DNA from: Mesorhizobium sp. 1M-11
GTDB taxonomy: Bacteria > Pseudomonadota > Alphaproteobacteria > Rhizobiales > Rhizobiaceae
Length of the DNA: 52,225 nt
NCBI RefSeq assembly: GCF_001303895.1
Contig: NZ_LJSD01000041.1
Location: 1 to 52,225, forward strand
Direction of reading: 5' to 3'
The notes beneath the pieces are model-generated. The model was not told the DNA's origin, searched no databases, and saw only the letters and a list, made by a program, of their open reading frames with translations. Positions 8,576 through 16,896 of the stretch are shown here, in pieces (the stretch's first letter is position 1; each line of letters starts with the position of its first letter). The translations under genes and the position numbers were made by a program.

Positions 8576-9894
8576 CGACGCCTGTCGAAGCCCTCGTCGC
8601 CGTCGTCACGACAGACCTCGCAGCGATCACACGCGGCCGTTCGGTCACCGAAAGCCGCCTGGACAAGGTTGCCGCCACCGGCGTCGGGTGGCTGCAGGCG
8701 AATCTGTCGCTTACGCCGTTCAACTCCATCGTCGTGCCCAATCCGTGGGGCTCTTCGGGCGACCTGCGCCTCGTTCCCGATCTCAAGGCACGCTTCCGCA
8801 CCGCACTGACCGGTTCGGCCACGCCGTTCGACATGGTGGCAGGCAACATCGTCGAACTCGATGGAACGCCATGGCTCGGTTGCACACGCACCATGTTGAT
8901 CGATGCGCTGGCCGAGCTGAAGGCCGCGACCGGTCTCAGCCTCACGGGCGCTTTCGAGCAGGAATTCCAGATTTCCGGTGCCGATTTCGCACCTGCCCAT
9001 TCGCTGTCGTTCGCAGCGCTGCGGCGTGCCGATCCCTTCGCGCCGACGCTCATGGCGGCGCTGGAGGATGCCGGCGTCGCACCGGAGGTCATAATCGCCG
9101 AGTTCGGCGATGAGCAGTTCGAAGTCACGCATGCCCCGGCCGATGCACTCGCGGCCGCCGATCGGGCGGTGGCGATCCGCGAGATCACCCGCGAAATCGC
9201 CCGCAACAACGGCTGGCATGCGACCTTCGCGCCGAAATCCGTGCCGGATGGGGTCGGCAACGGTGTGCATATCCACTTCAGCTTCACCGACGCCTCCGGC
9301 AAGCCTGCGACCTATGACGCCGGCAAGCCAGGCGGCCTGTCAGACATTGCGGGCGCCTTCTGCGCCGGCGTGCTGAAACATTTGCCGGCAATCACCGTGC
9401 TCACGGCGTCGAGCGTGCCTTCCTACTACCGGCTGAAGCCGCACAGCTGGAGCTCTTCCTATACGTGGCTCGCTGACCGCGACCGCGAAGCCTCGCTGCG
9501 CATCTGCCCAACCGTAACGATTGGCGGGCGCGATCCGGCGCGGCAGTACAACATCGAATATCGCGCCGCAGATGCAACCGCCAACCCGTATTTGTCCATG
9601 GCGGCCATCGTACGCGCCGGGCTGGAGGGCATCAAAGCTGGTCTCGCCACGCCGCCGCTTGTCACGGGCGACCCCGAACAGATGACCGAGGCGGAAAAGG
9701 GGAAGCTTGGTCTGAAACGATTGCCGGAGAGCCTTCCTGCAGCGGTGGATGCCTTGCTCGCCGACGAGACCGTCACCGGCTGGTTCGCGCCAGCCTTCGT
9801 GGAGACCTTTGTCGGCGTCAAACGCCATGAAGTCGAGCGTCTCGCGGGTCTTGATCCTGTCGGCGTATGTGACCTGTATCGAAAGCTCTACTGA
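8572..9894 (+). CDS. Glutamine synthetase-like ligase (gamma-glutamyl-amide synthetase type)
   Basis: This 440-residue protein starts at the ATG at 8572 (MTTPVEALVAVV), overlapping the previous stop as ATGA; a longer frame would run deep into the hydrolase gene. It has the GS beta-Grasp and catalytic domains: GAFEQEFQISGADF with metal-ligand glutamate, FAPKSVPDGVGNGVHIHFSF around the conserved histidine, YYRLKPHSWSSS, and NIEYRAADATANPYLSMAAI with the substrate arginine region. It is too divergent to be taken as the assimilatory GlnA. In PuuA-like and methylamine pathways such enzymes attach glutamate to an amine using ATP. That role here is inferred from neighbours (DAO oxidase, aminotransferase, N-acylglutamate hydrolase). 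Confidence 0.85.
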   Translation: MTTPVEALVAVVTTDLAAITRGRSVTESRLDKVAATGVGWLQANLSLTPFNSIVVPNPWGSSGDLRLVPDLKARFRTALTGSATPFDMVAGNIVELDGTPWLGCTRTMLIDALAELKAATGLSLTGAFEQEFQISGADFAPAHSLSFAALRRADPFAPTLMAALEDAGVAPEVIIAEFGDEQFEVTHAPADALAAADRAVAIREITREIARNNGWHATFAPKSVPDGVGNGVHIHFSFTDASGKPATYDAGKPGGLSDIAGAFCAGVLKHLPAITVLTASSVPSYYRLKPHSWSSSYTWLADRDREASLRICPTVTIGGRDPARQYNIEYRAADATANPYLSMAAIVRAGLEGIKAGLATPPLVTGDPEQMTEAEKGKLGLKRLPESLPAAVDALLADETVTGWFAPAFVETFVGVKRHEVERLAGLDPVGVCDLYRKLY

Positions 9895-9896
9895 AT

Positions 9897-10661
9897 ATGG
9901 ATGCCGAACCCGAACACGACTGGCCGCAGGCCGTCGAGGTGCTCAACGAGGACGGCCGTTCCGGTATCGTGCTTCTGTGCGAACACGCTTCCAATCACAT
10001 GCCGGCCCGCTACCACGGGCTGGGTCTGGAGGCGCCGCATCTGCAGCGTCACATCGCCTGGGATATCGGCGCGGCAGAAGTGACCCGACGTTTGTCGGCG
10101 CAACTGGACGCACCTGCCTTCCTCAGCAACTACTCGCGCCTGCTTATCGACCTCAATCGGCCTCTTGGTTCGGAGGGCAGCATTCCCACGCGCTCCGAAG
10201 ACACCGACATTCCCGGAAATGCAGGCCTGGACGAAATCGAGCGGACACGGCGCGCTGCAGTTATGTTCACGCCGTTTCACGACGAGGTTGCGCGCCATCT
10301 CGATACCCGCCAGGCCGCCGGGCGGTCGACGCGCATCGTCACGATCCATTCCTTCACGCCTGTTTTCCTCGGCGAAAGACGCCCCTGGCACGCTGGCGTG
10401 CTTTATGACCGGGCCACCGGGCTGGGCGAAGCGATCATAGAGGGGCTGCGTCTCGACCCGTCGCTCAACGTCGCGCCCAATGTCCCCTACGTGATCAGCG
10501 ACGATGCCGACTACGCCGTTCCGATCCATGGCGACCGGCGTGGCATCGAGGCGGCGCTGGTCGAGATCCGGCAGGATCTGCTGGCCAACGAGACCGGCGT
10601 CGAGGAGTGGGCCGGAAGAATGGCCGCGGCGCTCGCACGCATCCAGGACGCTCAGACATGA
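9897..10661 (+). CDS. N-formylglutamate amidohydrolase family protein
   Basis: This 254-residue protein carries FGase (PF05013) motifs in order: LLCEHASNHMP, HIAWDIGAAEVTRRLS, SRLLIDLNRP and VTIHSFTPVFLGERRPWHAG. The histidines and acids in these motifs probably bind the catalytic metal. HutG-type members release formate from N-formylglutamate in histidine breakdown, but no other hut gene is visible. Next to a glutamine-synthetase-like ligase it could instead cleave an N-substituted glutamate intermediate; this is inference. The gene starts 2 bp after the ligase stop, and its TGA overlaps the next ATG by 4 bp. Confidence 0.85.
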   Translation: MDAEPEHDWPQAVEVLNEDGRSGIVLLCEHASNHMPARYHGLGLEAPHLQRHIAWDIGAAEVTRRLSAQLDAPAFLSNYSRLLIDLNRPLGSEGSIPTRSEDTDIPGNAGLDEIERTRRAAVMFTPFHDEVARHLDTRQAAGRSTRIVTIHSFTPVFLGERRPWHAGVLYDRATGLGEAIIEGLRLDPSLNVAPNVPYVISDDADYAVPIHGDRRGIEAALVEIRQDLLANETGVEEWAGRMAAALARIQDAQT

Positions 10662-11974
10662 CCAATCTTGGCCTGCGGGAACGCGACGCTCGCGCGATCG
10701 CCGAAATCGGCCGGCTGCGCTTCTCGCCGCTTTCGCTCGTCGGCGGCCGCGGTAACCGGCTGATCGAGGAAGGTGGTCGCGAGGTGCTCGACCTGTCCGG
10801 CTCGGCTGGCCCCGCGCTGCTGGGCTATGGTCATCCCGCCATCGTCGAGGCTGTAGAGAAGTCCATCCGCAACATGGCGGGCGCCAGCCTGCTGCTCTAT
10901 CCCAATGAACCCGCCGTCTCCCTGGCCGAAAAGCTGCTGGCAATCACGCCCGGCGAAGGCGATCGCCGGGTCTGGTTCGGCCATTCCGGGTCCGACGCCA
11001 ACGACTGCGCATTGCGCGTATTGGCGGCGGCAACCGGCAGGCCGCGGTTCATTTCCTTTATCGGTTCCTACCACGGCAACCTGTCGGGCTCGATGGGCAT
11101 CAGCGGCCACACCGCCATGACCCACACACTGCCGAGACCTGGCGTGCTGTTGCTCCCCTACCCCGATCCTTACCGGCCGCGCTTCAGTGCCGAGGCCGTG
11201 CTGTCGATGCTCGACTATCAGTTCGAGACCACCTGTCCGCCCGATCAGGTCGCGGCTGTCTTCATCGAGCCACTGATGTCCGACGGTGGCCTGATCGTAC
11301 CGCCGCCCGGCTTCCTGAAGGCACTGCAGGAGCGCTGCCGCCGGCATGGCATCAGGATCGTCGTCGACGAGGTCAAGGTCGGCCTGGCCCGCAGCGGCCT
11401 CATTCATTGCTTCGAGCATGAAGGCCTGGCACCCGACATGGTCGTGTTCGGCAAGGCGCTGGGCGGCGGCTTGCCATTGTCGGCCGTGGTCGGGCCGAGG
11501 GAGATCATGGATCACGCACCGGCCTTCGCGCTGCTGACCACCGCCGGCAACCCTGTCGCAACGGCGGCCGGCGGCGCGGTGCTAAAGGCGATCGAGGACG
11601 AGCATCTGGCGGAACGTTCCGCCCGCATCGGCAAACTCTTCGCCGACGGTCTGCGCACGCTGGCCGACCGGCACGAGATCATCGGCGAAGTGCGCGGCCG
11701 CGGCCTCGCCGTCGGTGTCGACCTGGTCGTGGACCGCGCCACACGCGAACCCGTGCCGGCGACCACCACGGCCAAGATCATTTACCGCTGCTACGAATTG
11801 GGCGCGGCCCTGACCTATGTCGGCCTGAAGGCCAACGTGCTGGAGTTCATGCCGCCGCTGACGCTGACAGAGGACGAGGCTGCCGAAGGCGTCGCCATCG
11901 TCGACCGGGCGATCGCCGACGTCATGGCCGGCAAGGTCGCCGATGCGGACGTCGCTTCCTTCATGATGTGGTGA
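10658..11974 (+). CDS. Class III PLP-dependent aminotransferase
   Basis: This 438-residue enzyme starts at the ATG at 10658 (MTNLGLRERDARAIAEI), overlapping the upstream stop as ATGA. Fold type I features are present: the cofactor-binding WFGHSGSDANDCALRVL, SFIGSYHGNLSGSMG, the aspartate in IVVDEVKVGLARSG, and PLP lysine 266 in MVVFGKALGGGLPLSAV. Class III enzymes include 4-aminobutyrate, ornithine and taurine-type omega-aminotransferases. It would fit removal of an omega-amino group from a degradation product, with 2-oxoglutarate or pyruvate as acceptor. The substrate cannot be assigned from sequence. Confidence 0.9.
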   Translation: MTNLGLRERDARAIAEIGRLRFSPLSLVGGRGNRLIEEGGREVLDLSGSAGPALLGYGHPAIVEAVEKSIRNMAGASLLLYPNEPAVSLAEKLLAITPGEGDRRVWFGHSGSDANDCALRVLAAATGRPRFISFIGSYHGNLSGSMGISGHTAMTHTLPRPGVLLLPYPDPYRPRFSAEAVLSMLDYQFETTCPPDQVAAVFIEPLMSDGGLIVPPPGFLKALQERCRRHGIRIVVDEVKVGLARSGLIHCFEHEGLAPDMVVFGKALGGGLPLSAVVGPREIMDHAPAFALLTTAGNPVATAAGGAVLKAIEDEHLAERSARIGKLFADGLRTLADRHEIIGEVRGRGLAVGVDLVVDRATREPVPATTTAKIIYRCYELGAALTYVGLKANVLEFMPPLTLTEDEAAEGVAIVDRAIADVMAGKVADADVASFMMW

Positions 11975-11984
11975 GGAGAGAACC

Positions 11985-12536
11985 ATGGGACTGGGTTGGC
12001 GTACCATCCCCGACGACATGCGGGCCTTCATCGAGGCGCAGAAACTGTTCTTTGTCGCGACGGCACCGCAGGATGGCCGCGTGAACCTGTCGCCGAAAGG
12101 GCTCGACACGCTGCGGGTCCTGGACGAGCGCACCGTGACCTATCTCGATCTGACCGGCTCGGGCAACGAGACCGCCGCTCACGTCACCGAGAACGGACGC
12201 ATGACCATGATGTTCTGCGCCTTTTCAGGCAAAGCCATGACCTTGCGCCTGTATGGCAAGGCCGATTTGATCCGGCCCGATCATCCCGAATGGCCAGCCC
12301 TGCGTGCGCCGTACCCCGACCTGCCCGGCGTGCGCCAGCTCTTCCGGCTCCATGTCGAGAGCGTCGCGACCTCCTGCGGCTGGAGTATCCCCGTCGTCGG
12401 CGAAATGCAGGAGCGAGACGAGCTGGTGAAATGGGCGGGTGGCCAGAGCGAGGACGAGATCGAGGCCTATCGTCTCGCCAACAATGTGGTCAGCATTGAC
12501 GGGCTTTCCACCGGCTACGTCTCCGACGATTTCTGA
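11985..12536 (+). CDS. Pyridoxamine 5'-phosphate oxidase-fold flavoprotein
   Basis: This 183-residue protein (MGLGWRTIPDDMRAFIEAQK) resembles the PPOX split-barrel family; LFFVATAPQDGRVNLSPKGL and YLDLTGSGNETAAHV match the usual FMN-binding strands. Such proteins bind FMN, F420 or heme and are not limited to vitamin B6 metabolism. A GGAG ribosome site precedes the ATG, 10 bp after the aminotransferase stop. Its stop overlaps the next start by one base, so it is made together with the ferredoxin-reductase and may take electrons from it, which is inference. Confidence 0.8.
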   Translation: MGLGWRTIPDDMRAFIEAQKLFFVATAPQDGRVNLSPKGLDTLRVLDERTVTYLDLTGSGNETAAHVTENGRMTMMFCAFSGKAMTLRLYGKADLIRPDHPEWPALRAPYPDLPGVRQLFRLHVESVATSCGWSIPVVGEMQERDELVKWAGGQSEDEIEAYRLANNVVSIDGLSTGYVSDDF

Positions 12537-13489
12537 TGGACAACCGGGATCATATCCGCCTCGTCTTTTCCGACGGCGAGGCGATGCACTTCCCGCCGGT
12601 CGACGGCCAGTCCATTCTCACCTCGGCCGAGAAAGCCGGTAACCTGCTGGCCAGCAACTGCCGGGAAGGAACATGCCGCACCTGCATAGCGCGCGATGCC
12701 GACGGCAATGAAGTCTTGCTCTGCATCACCTCGGCGGAGCCGGGCATGGCCCTCCACTTGCCGTATCAGCGTACCGACGTGACGCCCCCCTCCCTGCGAC
12801 GCGCCAAGATCAACACTTTCACCCGTGCTTCGCGCTCGGTTTGGGAAATCCGCTACCGGCTCCAGTTTCCGCTGGCCTTCCTGCCCGGCCAGTATGTCGA
12901 AGTCCGCTTTCCCGGCATGGATGGTCCGCGTCGCTTTTCAATGGCAAACCCACCCTCGCAGAAGGAGCAGGTGCTGCATGTGCGCGACCTGCCGGGCGGG
13001 GCCATGTCCACCTATCTCAACGAAAGGGCGAAGCCGGAGGATGCCTTCACCGTGCGCGGCCCGTTCGGCGTCTTCTACCTGCGCTCGACTGCTCGTCCCA
13101 AACTTTTCGTCGCCGGTGGCACCGGTTTGGCGCCGATCGTCTCGATGCTCTCCAGCATCGAGCCTACGAGCACCACGCCACCCCTGGCGGTGGTAGCCGG
13201 CTTCGCCGATGCCGAGGACGCCTATGCGTTGGAGACGTTGCAGGCGCTGGCCGAAACCTTGCCTCTGGAAGTGGTGTTGGCTGCCGACAGGGCCGGAGAA
13301 GAGTGGAAGGGGGTCGTCGGCAATCCGATCGCATCTCTGGATGAAATCCGCACCATCCCGCTTGATGGTGGAACCGAGGCTTATCTATGCGGGCCGCCAG
13401 GAATGGTGAACGCGGCGCGCAACGCATTGCTGGCGCGCAACCTTCAGGCTGCGGCCATCTTCAACGAAGAGTTCGTTCACTCCTCGTGA
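12536..13489 (+). CDS. 2Fe-2S ferredoxin / FAD / NAD(P) oxidoreductase
   Basis: This 317-residue electron-transfer protein has three modules: an N-terminal plant-type ferredoxin domain with cysteines 42, 47, 50 and 63, an FAD domain (FLPGQYVEVRFPG, RRFSMANPP), and an NAD domain (LFVAGGTGLAPIV, YLCGPPGMV). The order matches reductases of aromatic-ring and Rieske oxygenases such as BenC. The spacing between the third and fourth cysteine is only 12 residues, shorter than the roughly 29 seen in typical plant-type ferredoxins. No oxygenase gene is visible; it may lie beyond the left edge, or the partner could be the flavoprotein just upstream. Confidence 0.88.
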   Translation: MDNRDHIRLVFSDGEAMHFPPVDGQSILTSAEKAGNLLASNCREGTCRTCIARDADGNEVLLCITSAEPGMALHLPYQRTDVTPPSLRRAKINTFTRASRSVWEIRYRLQFPLAFLPGQYVEVRFPGMDGPRRFSMANPPSQKEQVLHVRDLPGGAMSTYLNERAKPEDAFTVRGPFGVFYLRSTARPKLFVAGGTGLAPIVSMLSSIEPTSTTPPLAVVAGFADAEDAYALETLQALAETLPLEVVLAADRAGEEWKGVVGNPIASLDEIRTIPLDGGTEAYLCGPPGMVNAARNALLARNLQAAAIFNEEFVHSS

Positions 13490-13598
13490 CGGTTTGCCCA
13501 CCCACCTGTGACCGACGAAGATACACTCTCACGCTGCGTGAGGGGCCGCCGTGCAAATCCGGTTGCGCGAACCCCCATTCGCAGCTAAGGAAATCGCC

Positions 13599-13643
13599 AT
13601 GAACATGCTTTCGATCAAGACCGTTTGGTGGTGGGCCAGCTAG
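13599..13643 (+). CDS. trpL: trp leader peptide (TrpL)
   Basis: The 14-codon ORF encodes MNMLSIKTVWWWAS with three consecutive Trp codons (13626-13634) just before the stop. Rhizobial trpE(G) genes are known to carry a 14-residue leader of this design, and an attenuator follows at once. It is too short for ordinary ORF calling. When charged tRNA-Trp is scarce the ribosome should stall at the Trp run and favour the antiterminator. Confidence 0.9.
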   Translation: MNMLSIKTVWWWAS

Positions 13644-13716
13644 GAGCGGCCTGTCGAAACGCGTGTGCGTGAAAGACCAGAGTGGCCGCAGGAGAAGTCC
13701 GGCGGCCTTTTGTTTT
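13634..13716 (+). promoter_or_regulatory. Tryptophan attenuator with terminator hairpin
   Basis: The terminator is GGCCGC (13684-13689) paired with GCGGCC (13702-13707), followed by TTTTGTTTT (13708-13716). The competing antiterminator is GCGGCC at 13646-13651, which can pair with the same GGCCGC. A GGCC at 13634-13637, overlapping the Trp codons, can in turn pair with the GGCC in 13648-13651. This gives the classic 1:2, 2:3 and 3:4 alternatives. In Sinorhizobium the terminated leader RNA also works as a trans-acting sRNA; whether that holds here is not shown. Confidence 0.88.
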
Positions 13717-13762
13717 CCAGAAATGCCTCCAGACCTCACCGCGGCGGAACAGGGAGATGGCA

Positions 13763-15952
13763 ATGACGGTGGAAATCCTGGAAAACGGCGCCGAGCGGTT
13801 CGTGACTGCCGGCGGCATCGCAATCACACGCCAGCGGCACGACACACCCTATCAGGGCGCGATAGAATCTTATCTCGACGGGCTGAATGCGCGACGCGGC
13901 GCGGTCTTCTCGTCCAACTACGAATATCCCGGCCGCTACACACGCTGGGACACCGCCATCATCGATCCGCCGCTCGTCATCTCCTCGCGCGGCCGCGCCA
14001 TGAAGATCGAAGCGCTCAACGCTCGCGGCGAGGCTCTTCTGCCGACGGTCAACAATGCATTGGCCGATCTTGCGGAAATCGCGATCACAGAGAGCACCAA
14101 GGCGCTGACCAGGATCGAGGTTGCGAAACCCGGGCGGGTGTTCACCGAGGAAGAGCGCAGCCGGATGCCGTCGGTCTTCACGGTACTGCGCGCTGTCACC
14201 GCACTGTTCAAAAGTCCGGAAGACAGCAATCTTGGCCTCTATGGCGCCTTTGGCTACGATCTTGCCTTCCAGTTCGATCCCGTCGATCTCAAGCTGGAGC
14301 GCAAGGAAAGCCAGCGCGACCTCGTGCTGTTCCTCCCTGACGAGATCCTGGTCGTCGACCACTATTCCGCCAAGGCCTGGACCGACCGCTACGATTATGC
14401 CGGCAACGGGTTTTCGACCGAGGGCCTGCCGCGCGAACCGGTGACGGAACCTTTCAAGCCAGCGGATCGCATCCCACCACGCGGCGATCATGAGCCCGGC
14501 GAGTATGCCAAGCTGGTGCGCCGGGCCATGGATAGCTTCAAGCGCGGCGACCTGTTCGAGGTCGTGCCCGGTCAGATGTTCTACGAGCGCTGCGAAACAG
14601 CCCCGTCGGAGATCTCGCGCCGCCTCAAGACCATCAACCCGTCACCCTATTCCTTTTTCATCAATCTCGGTGAAGGTGAATACCTGATCGGCGCTTCACC
14701 GGAGATGTTCGTGCGCGTCAACGGCCGCCGTGTCGAGACCTGCCCGATCTCCGGCACCATCAAGCGCGGTGACGACGCCATTTCGGACTCAGAGCAGATA
14801 CTCAAGCTGCTCAATTCCAAGAAGGATGAATCCGAGCTCACCATGTGCTCGGATGTCGACCGCAACGACAAGTCCAGGGTCTGCGAACCCGGCTCGGTGC
14901 GTGTCATCGGCCGACGCCAGATCGAGATGTATTCGCGTCTCATTCATACGGTAGACCATATCGAAGGCCGCCTGCGTGAAGGCATGGATGCCTTCGATGC
15001 CTTCCTGTCGCACGCCTGGGCGGTGACGGTGACTGGCGCGCCAAAACTCTGGGCCATGCGCTTCATCGAACAGAACGAGAAGAGCCCACGCGCCTGGTAT
15101 GGCGGCGCCATCGGCATGGTGCATTTCAACGGCGACATGAACACTGGCTTGACGCTGCGCACCATTCGCATCAAGGACGGCATCGCCGAAGTGCGCGCCG
15201 GCGCCACGCTGCTGTTCGATTCCGTTCCCGAGGAAGAAGAAGCCGAAACCGAACTGAAGGCCTCCGCCATGCTCTCTGCCATCCGTGACGCCAAGGCCGG
15301 CAACTCCGCCGGCGTCGAACGCGCCACCGCCCGCGTCGGCGAGGGTGTCCGCATCCTGCTCGTCGACCACGAGGACAGTTTCGTCCACACGCTGGCAAAC
15401 TACTTCCGCCAGACCGGCGCCGATGTCTCCACCGTGCGCACGCCGGTGCCGGAAGAAGTATTCGACAGCTTCAAGCCGGATCTGGTGGTGCTCTCGCCCG
15501 GCCCAGGCACGCCGAAGGACTTCGACTGCGCCGCCACGATCAAGAAGGCGAGAGCACGAGAATTGCCGATCTTCGGCGTCTGCCTTGGCCTGCAGGCACT
15601 CGCCGAAGCCTATGGCGGCGAGTTGCGGCAGCTCGCCATTCCCATGCACGGAAAGCCGTCGCGCATCCGGGTCTCGAAACCTGGTGTCGTCTTCTCAGGC
15701 CTGCCGAAGGAAGTGACGGTCGGCCGCTATCATTCCATCTTTGCCGACCCGGTGCGCCTGCCCGATGGTTTTGTCGTCACCGCGGAGACAGAGGATGGCA
15801 TCATCATGGCGTTCGAGCACAAGAAGGAACCGATTGCCGCGGTGCAATTCCATCCCGAATCGATCATGACCCTCGGTCACAATGCAGGCATGCGCATGAT
15901 CGAAAATGTCGTCGCGCATCTGCCGCGCAAGGCAAAGGAAAAGGCAGCCTAA
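13763..15952 (+). CDS. trpE(G): Anthranilate synthase, fused TrpE-TrpG
   Basis: This 729-residue bifunctional enzyme makes anthranilate from chorismate and glutamine, the first step of tryptophan synthesis. The N-terminal two thirds are TrpE ([65 protein letters not shown]). The last 200 residues are a class I glutamine amidotransferase with LSPGPGTP, nucleophile Cys in [16 protein letters not shown] and the His-x-Glu pair in [11 protein letters not shown]. Fusion of E and G is typical of rhizobia. The ATG at 13763 is chosen because AGGGAG lies 6 bases upstream; the ATG at 13757 abuts that site. Expression should follow the attenuator just upstream. Confidence 0.96.
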   Translation: MTVEILENGAERFVTAGGIAITRQRHDTPYQGAIESYLDGLNARRGAVFSSNYEYPGRYTRWDTAIIDPPLVISSRGRAMKIEALNARGEALLPTVNNALADLAEIAITESTKALTRIEVAKPGRVFTEEERSRMPSVFTVLRAVTALFKSPEDSNLGLYGAFGYDLAFQFDPVDLKLERKESQRDLVLFLPDEILVVDHYSAKAWTDRYDYAGNGFSTEGLPREPVTEPFKPADRIPPRGDHEPGEYAKLVRRAMDSFKRGDLFEVVPGQMFYERCETAPSEISRRLKTINPSPYSFFINLGEGEYLIGASPEMFVRVNGRRVETCPISGTIKRGDDAISDSEQILKLLNSKKDESELTMCSDVDRNDKSRVCEPGSVRVIGRRQIEMYSRLIHTVDHIEGRLREGMDAFDAFLSHAWAVTVTGAPKLWAMRFIEQNEKSPRAWYGGAIGMVHFNGDMNTGLTLRTIRIKDGIAEVRAGATLLFDSVPEEEEAETELKASAMLSAIRDAKAGNSAGVERATARVGEGVRILLVDHEDSFVHTLANYFRQTGADVSTVRTPVPEEVFDSFKPDLVVLSPGPGTPKDFDCAATIKKARARELPIFGVCLGLQALAEAYGGELRQLAIPMHGKPSRIRVSKPGVVFSGLPKEVTVGRYHSIFADPVRLPDGFVVTAETEDGIIMAFEHKKEPIAAVQFHPESIMTLGHNAGMRMIENVVAHLPRKAKEKAA

Positions 15953-15958
15953 GCGGAA

Positions 15959-16888
15959 ATGACAGCAGTAACGGCCAAGGACGCTATCAAACGGAAAGTC
16001 GCCACGCTCGCTCTCTGGTCGATCGTGGTGGCGTTTGCCGTTCTTGGCCTGAAGCTGGTCGCCTGGCTGATCACCGGCTCGGTTGCGCTCTATTCGGACG
16101 CGCTGGAATCGATCGTCAACGTGATCGCTTCTGCCGCCGCCTTCTGGGCGATCCGTATCAGCCATAAGCCAGCCGACCAGGATCACCCCTTCGGCCATCA
16201 CAAGGCGGAATATCTCTCGGCCGTGCTGGAAGGCGTGTTGATCGTGGTTGCCGCCATGCTGATCCTCAATGAGGTCTGGCGCACCTGGCAGAACCCGGCT
16301 CCGCTGGAGCAGCCATGGACAGGTCTCGCCGTCAATGGCCTGGCAACTCTGCTCAACGCCATCTGGGCGTGGATTCTGATCAGCATCGGCCGTTCGGCGC
16401 GATCCCCTGCCCTGGTCGCCGACGGCAAGCATATCATGACCGATGTCGTCACCTCCGTGGGCGTCTTCATCGGTCTGGTCGGCGCCGTCTTCACCGGCTG
16501 GCACGTCCTCGATCCGGCACTGGCCGTCATCGTGGCACTCAACATCCTGTGGCAGGGTTGGCATGTGATCGGCTCGTCGATGAGCGGGCTGATGGACCGC
16601 GCCGTCGACATGGACGAGCACATCCGCATCCGCGACATCATCTCGGCCAATTCCAAGGGAGCGCTGGAGGTCCACGATCTGAGGACCCGGATCGCCGGTC
16701 GCGCCACCTTCATCGAATTTCACATGGTGGTCGACGCGGATATGTCGGTCGGCGACAGCCACGTCATCTGCGACCGCATCGAAGACGCGTTGAAGGCTGA
16801 GATCCCCTCGGTGCGCGTCACCATCCATGTCGAGCCGGACGACGAAGCCAAACTGCCCAAGGGGACTGTTGCCGTTCCCTTTGCCTGA
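15959..16888 (+). CDS. Cation diffusion facilitator (CDF) metal exporter
   Basis: This 309-residue inner-membrane protein has about six helices and the CDF metal sites: ALYSDALESIVNV in helix 2 (Asp), the HPFGHHKAEYLSA segment after helix 2, and VADGKHIMTDVVTS in helix 5 (His and Asp). The C-terminal cytoplasmic domain (about residues 215-309) includes FIEFHMVVDADMSVGDSHVI, rich in His and Asp as expected for the regulatory dimer. It probably exports Zn2+, Fe2+ or Mn2+ by proton antiport; the metal cannot be assigned. It starts 6 bp after trpE(G) and may be read through from it. Confidence 0.9.
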   Translation: MTAVTAKDAIKRKVATLALWSIVVAFAVLGLKLVAWLITGSVALYSDALESIVNVIASAAAFWAIRISHKPADQDHPFGHHKAEYLSAVLEGVLIVVAAMLILNEVWRTWQNPAPLEQPWTGLAVNGLATLLNAIWAWILISIGRSARSPALVADGKHIMTDVVTSVGVFIGLVGAVFTGWHVLDPALAVIVALNILWQGWHVIGSSMSGLMDRAVDMDEHIRIRDIISANSKGALEVHDLRTRIAGRATFIEFHMVVDADMSVGDSHVICDRIEDALKAEIPSVRVTIHVEPDDEAKLPKGTVAVPFA

Positions 16889-16896
16889 AGCCTGGC

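Noticed and set aside
13494..13535. Possible trp promoter (TTGCCC and TACACT)
   Set aside because: The spacing is well over 20 bp, so the two hexamers cannot form one sigma70 promoter. The real start was not located.
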